From contig JAGQUY010000433.1 in assembly GCA_020438245.1 (NCBI GenBank), positions 1 to 7,895 of the forward strand: a stretch of 7,895 bases of DNA. The letters are read 5' to 3'. The notes below the pieces were generated by a model. The model was given only the letters and a program-made list of their open reading frames with translations, had not been told where the DNA came from and did not search any database. The translations under genes and the position numbers were made by a program. Shown in pieces: positions 7,189 to 7,895 of this stretch (its first letter is position 1; the number at the start of each line of letters is the position of its first letter). This stretch comes from Bacteroidota bacterium. Its GTDB lineage: Bacteria > CLD3 > SB21.

Positions 7189-7895
7189 ATGAAGGTTCCA
7201 AGAAACGTACTGAGTGTCGCCACCGGTGCGGCTCTCCAGGCGGGCCGGATTATTATGGAGGGCTATGGCAATGTTCGTGAAGTTCAGACCAAGCAATATC
7301 ATGATTTTGTAACCGAAATTGATAAACGTTCGGAAGAGTGTATTATTCAGCATCTTGAAAGGGCATTTCCATCACACGGTATTCTTGCAGAGGAGTCGGG
7401 TGCCAGCGAGAGGTCCGGTTCTTTCAGATGGATTATTGATCCATTGGATGGTACCACCAATTTTATTCACGGGATTCCCCTGTTTGCCGTTAGTATCGCT
7501 CTTGAGGTGGAGGGGGTGTTGGAAGTGGGAGTTGTGTATGAGCCGATTCGCAAGGAACTATTTACGGCTCAGCGCGGCCGTGGTGCTTTTCTGAATGATA
7601 GGAAAATCCGGGTATCCAAGACCAACGATTTGCAACGATGTGTGATGGCGACCGGCTTCCCGTTCAGAAATTTTGACCTTATTGACGGCTATCTGAAATC
7701 GTTCAGAAGATTTATGACCGAAGTATCCGGCATTCGAAGACCCGGTTCCGCTGCACTGGACCTTTGTTATTTGGCGGCAGGTAGGTATGATGGATTCTGG
7801 GAACTGAATTTGAATCCTTGGGATATGGCGGCCGGCGCGTTGCTGATCCGTGAGGCGGGCGGGAAGATCACGACTTTTTCAGGCGGAGATGACTT
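7189..7895 (+). CDS. suhB: Inositol monophosphatase family protein (SuhB-like), 3' end outside window
   Basis: 235 complete codons are visible of a family usually about 260-270 aa, so perhaps 30 residues are missing. Members are Mg2+-dependent, lithium-sensitive phosphatases that hydrolyse inositol-1-phosphate and related sugar or nucleotide phosphates in the cytoplasm; bacterial SuhB also binds transcription antitermination complexes. All expected metal ligands are present: Glu68 in LAEES, Asp84 and Asp87 in IDPLDGTTNF (83-92), and Asp212 in PWDMAAG. The conserved GSAALDLCYLAAGRYDGFWE segment and the REAGG ending also match. ATG 7189 follows the TPR stop by 5 bases; no strong Shine-Dalgarno is seen, and the first residues (KVPRNVLSVATGAALQAGRI) fit the family N-terminal helix, supporting this start. 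CysQ or HisN-type histidinol phosphatase are related alternatives that sequence alone separates poorly. The gene is intact as far as it can be read. Confidence 0.93.
   Translation, partial: MKVPRNVLSVATGAALQAGRIIMEGYGNVREVQTKQYHDFVTEIDKRSEECIIQHLERAFPSHGILAEESGASERSGSFRWIIDPLDGTTNFIHGIPLFAVSIALEVEGVLEVGVVYEPIRKELFTAQRGRGAFLNDRKIRVSKTNDLQRCVMATGFPFRNFDLIDGYLKSFRRFMTEVSGIRRPGSAALDLCYLAAGRYDGFWELNLNPWDMAAGALLIREAGGKITTFSGGDD

Noticed and set aside
7319..7594. 91-codon plus-strand open frame near the end
   Set aside because: It is an out-of-frame shadow inside the inositol monophosphatase gene, whose own frame shows all metal-binding motifs.

Overview
The window looks like chromosomal DNA from a bacterium of the FCB superphylum (Bacteroidota, Ignavibacteria, Calditrichota, KSB1-like lineages). 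Two things suggest this. The first gene ends in a FlgD-like/type IX secretion sorting domain with a YPNPF signature. The UvrD-type helicase has the sequence style I associate with that group, for example GTFHAIFGKILR and LKRIINYPARGIGKTT. The assignment comes from motif recognition only, and no rank below the superphylum can be supported. All genes are on the + strand and tightly packed.

Layout: (1) 1-1092 is the 3' part of a gene for a large secreted or surface protein, and its beginning lies outside the window. (2) 1093-1209 is the only real intergenic gap. It holds a strong intrinsic terminator (stem 1100-1126) and then an A/T-rich stretch with a perfect 10-bp direct repeat that may be the promoter region of the next unit. 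(3) 1210-3438 is a complete UvrD/PcrA-family superfamily 1A DNA helicase of 742 aa. (4) 3449-7183 is a 1244-aa protein with a Sec signal peptide followed by about 30 tetratricopeptide-like helical repeats and no recognisable catalytic domain. (5) 7189-7895 is the first ~235 codons of an inositol monophosphatase (SuhB/IMPase) family gene that runs off the end.

Genes 3-5 are separated by only 10 and 5 bases and probably form one transcription unit, insulated from gene 1 by the terminator. Their products act in different places: DNA repair in the cytoplasm, an exported scaffold, and cytoplasmic phosphatase chemistry. The cluster is therefore more likely shared transcription than an obvious pathway.

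I see no mobile element, CRISPR array, tRNA, rRNA, toxin-antitoxin pair or defence island. Most of the window is ordinary housekeeping sequence. The parts most worth a second look are the giant exported TPR protein, the direct repeat upstream of the helicase, and a small basic insertion inside the TPR solenoid.
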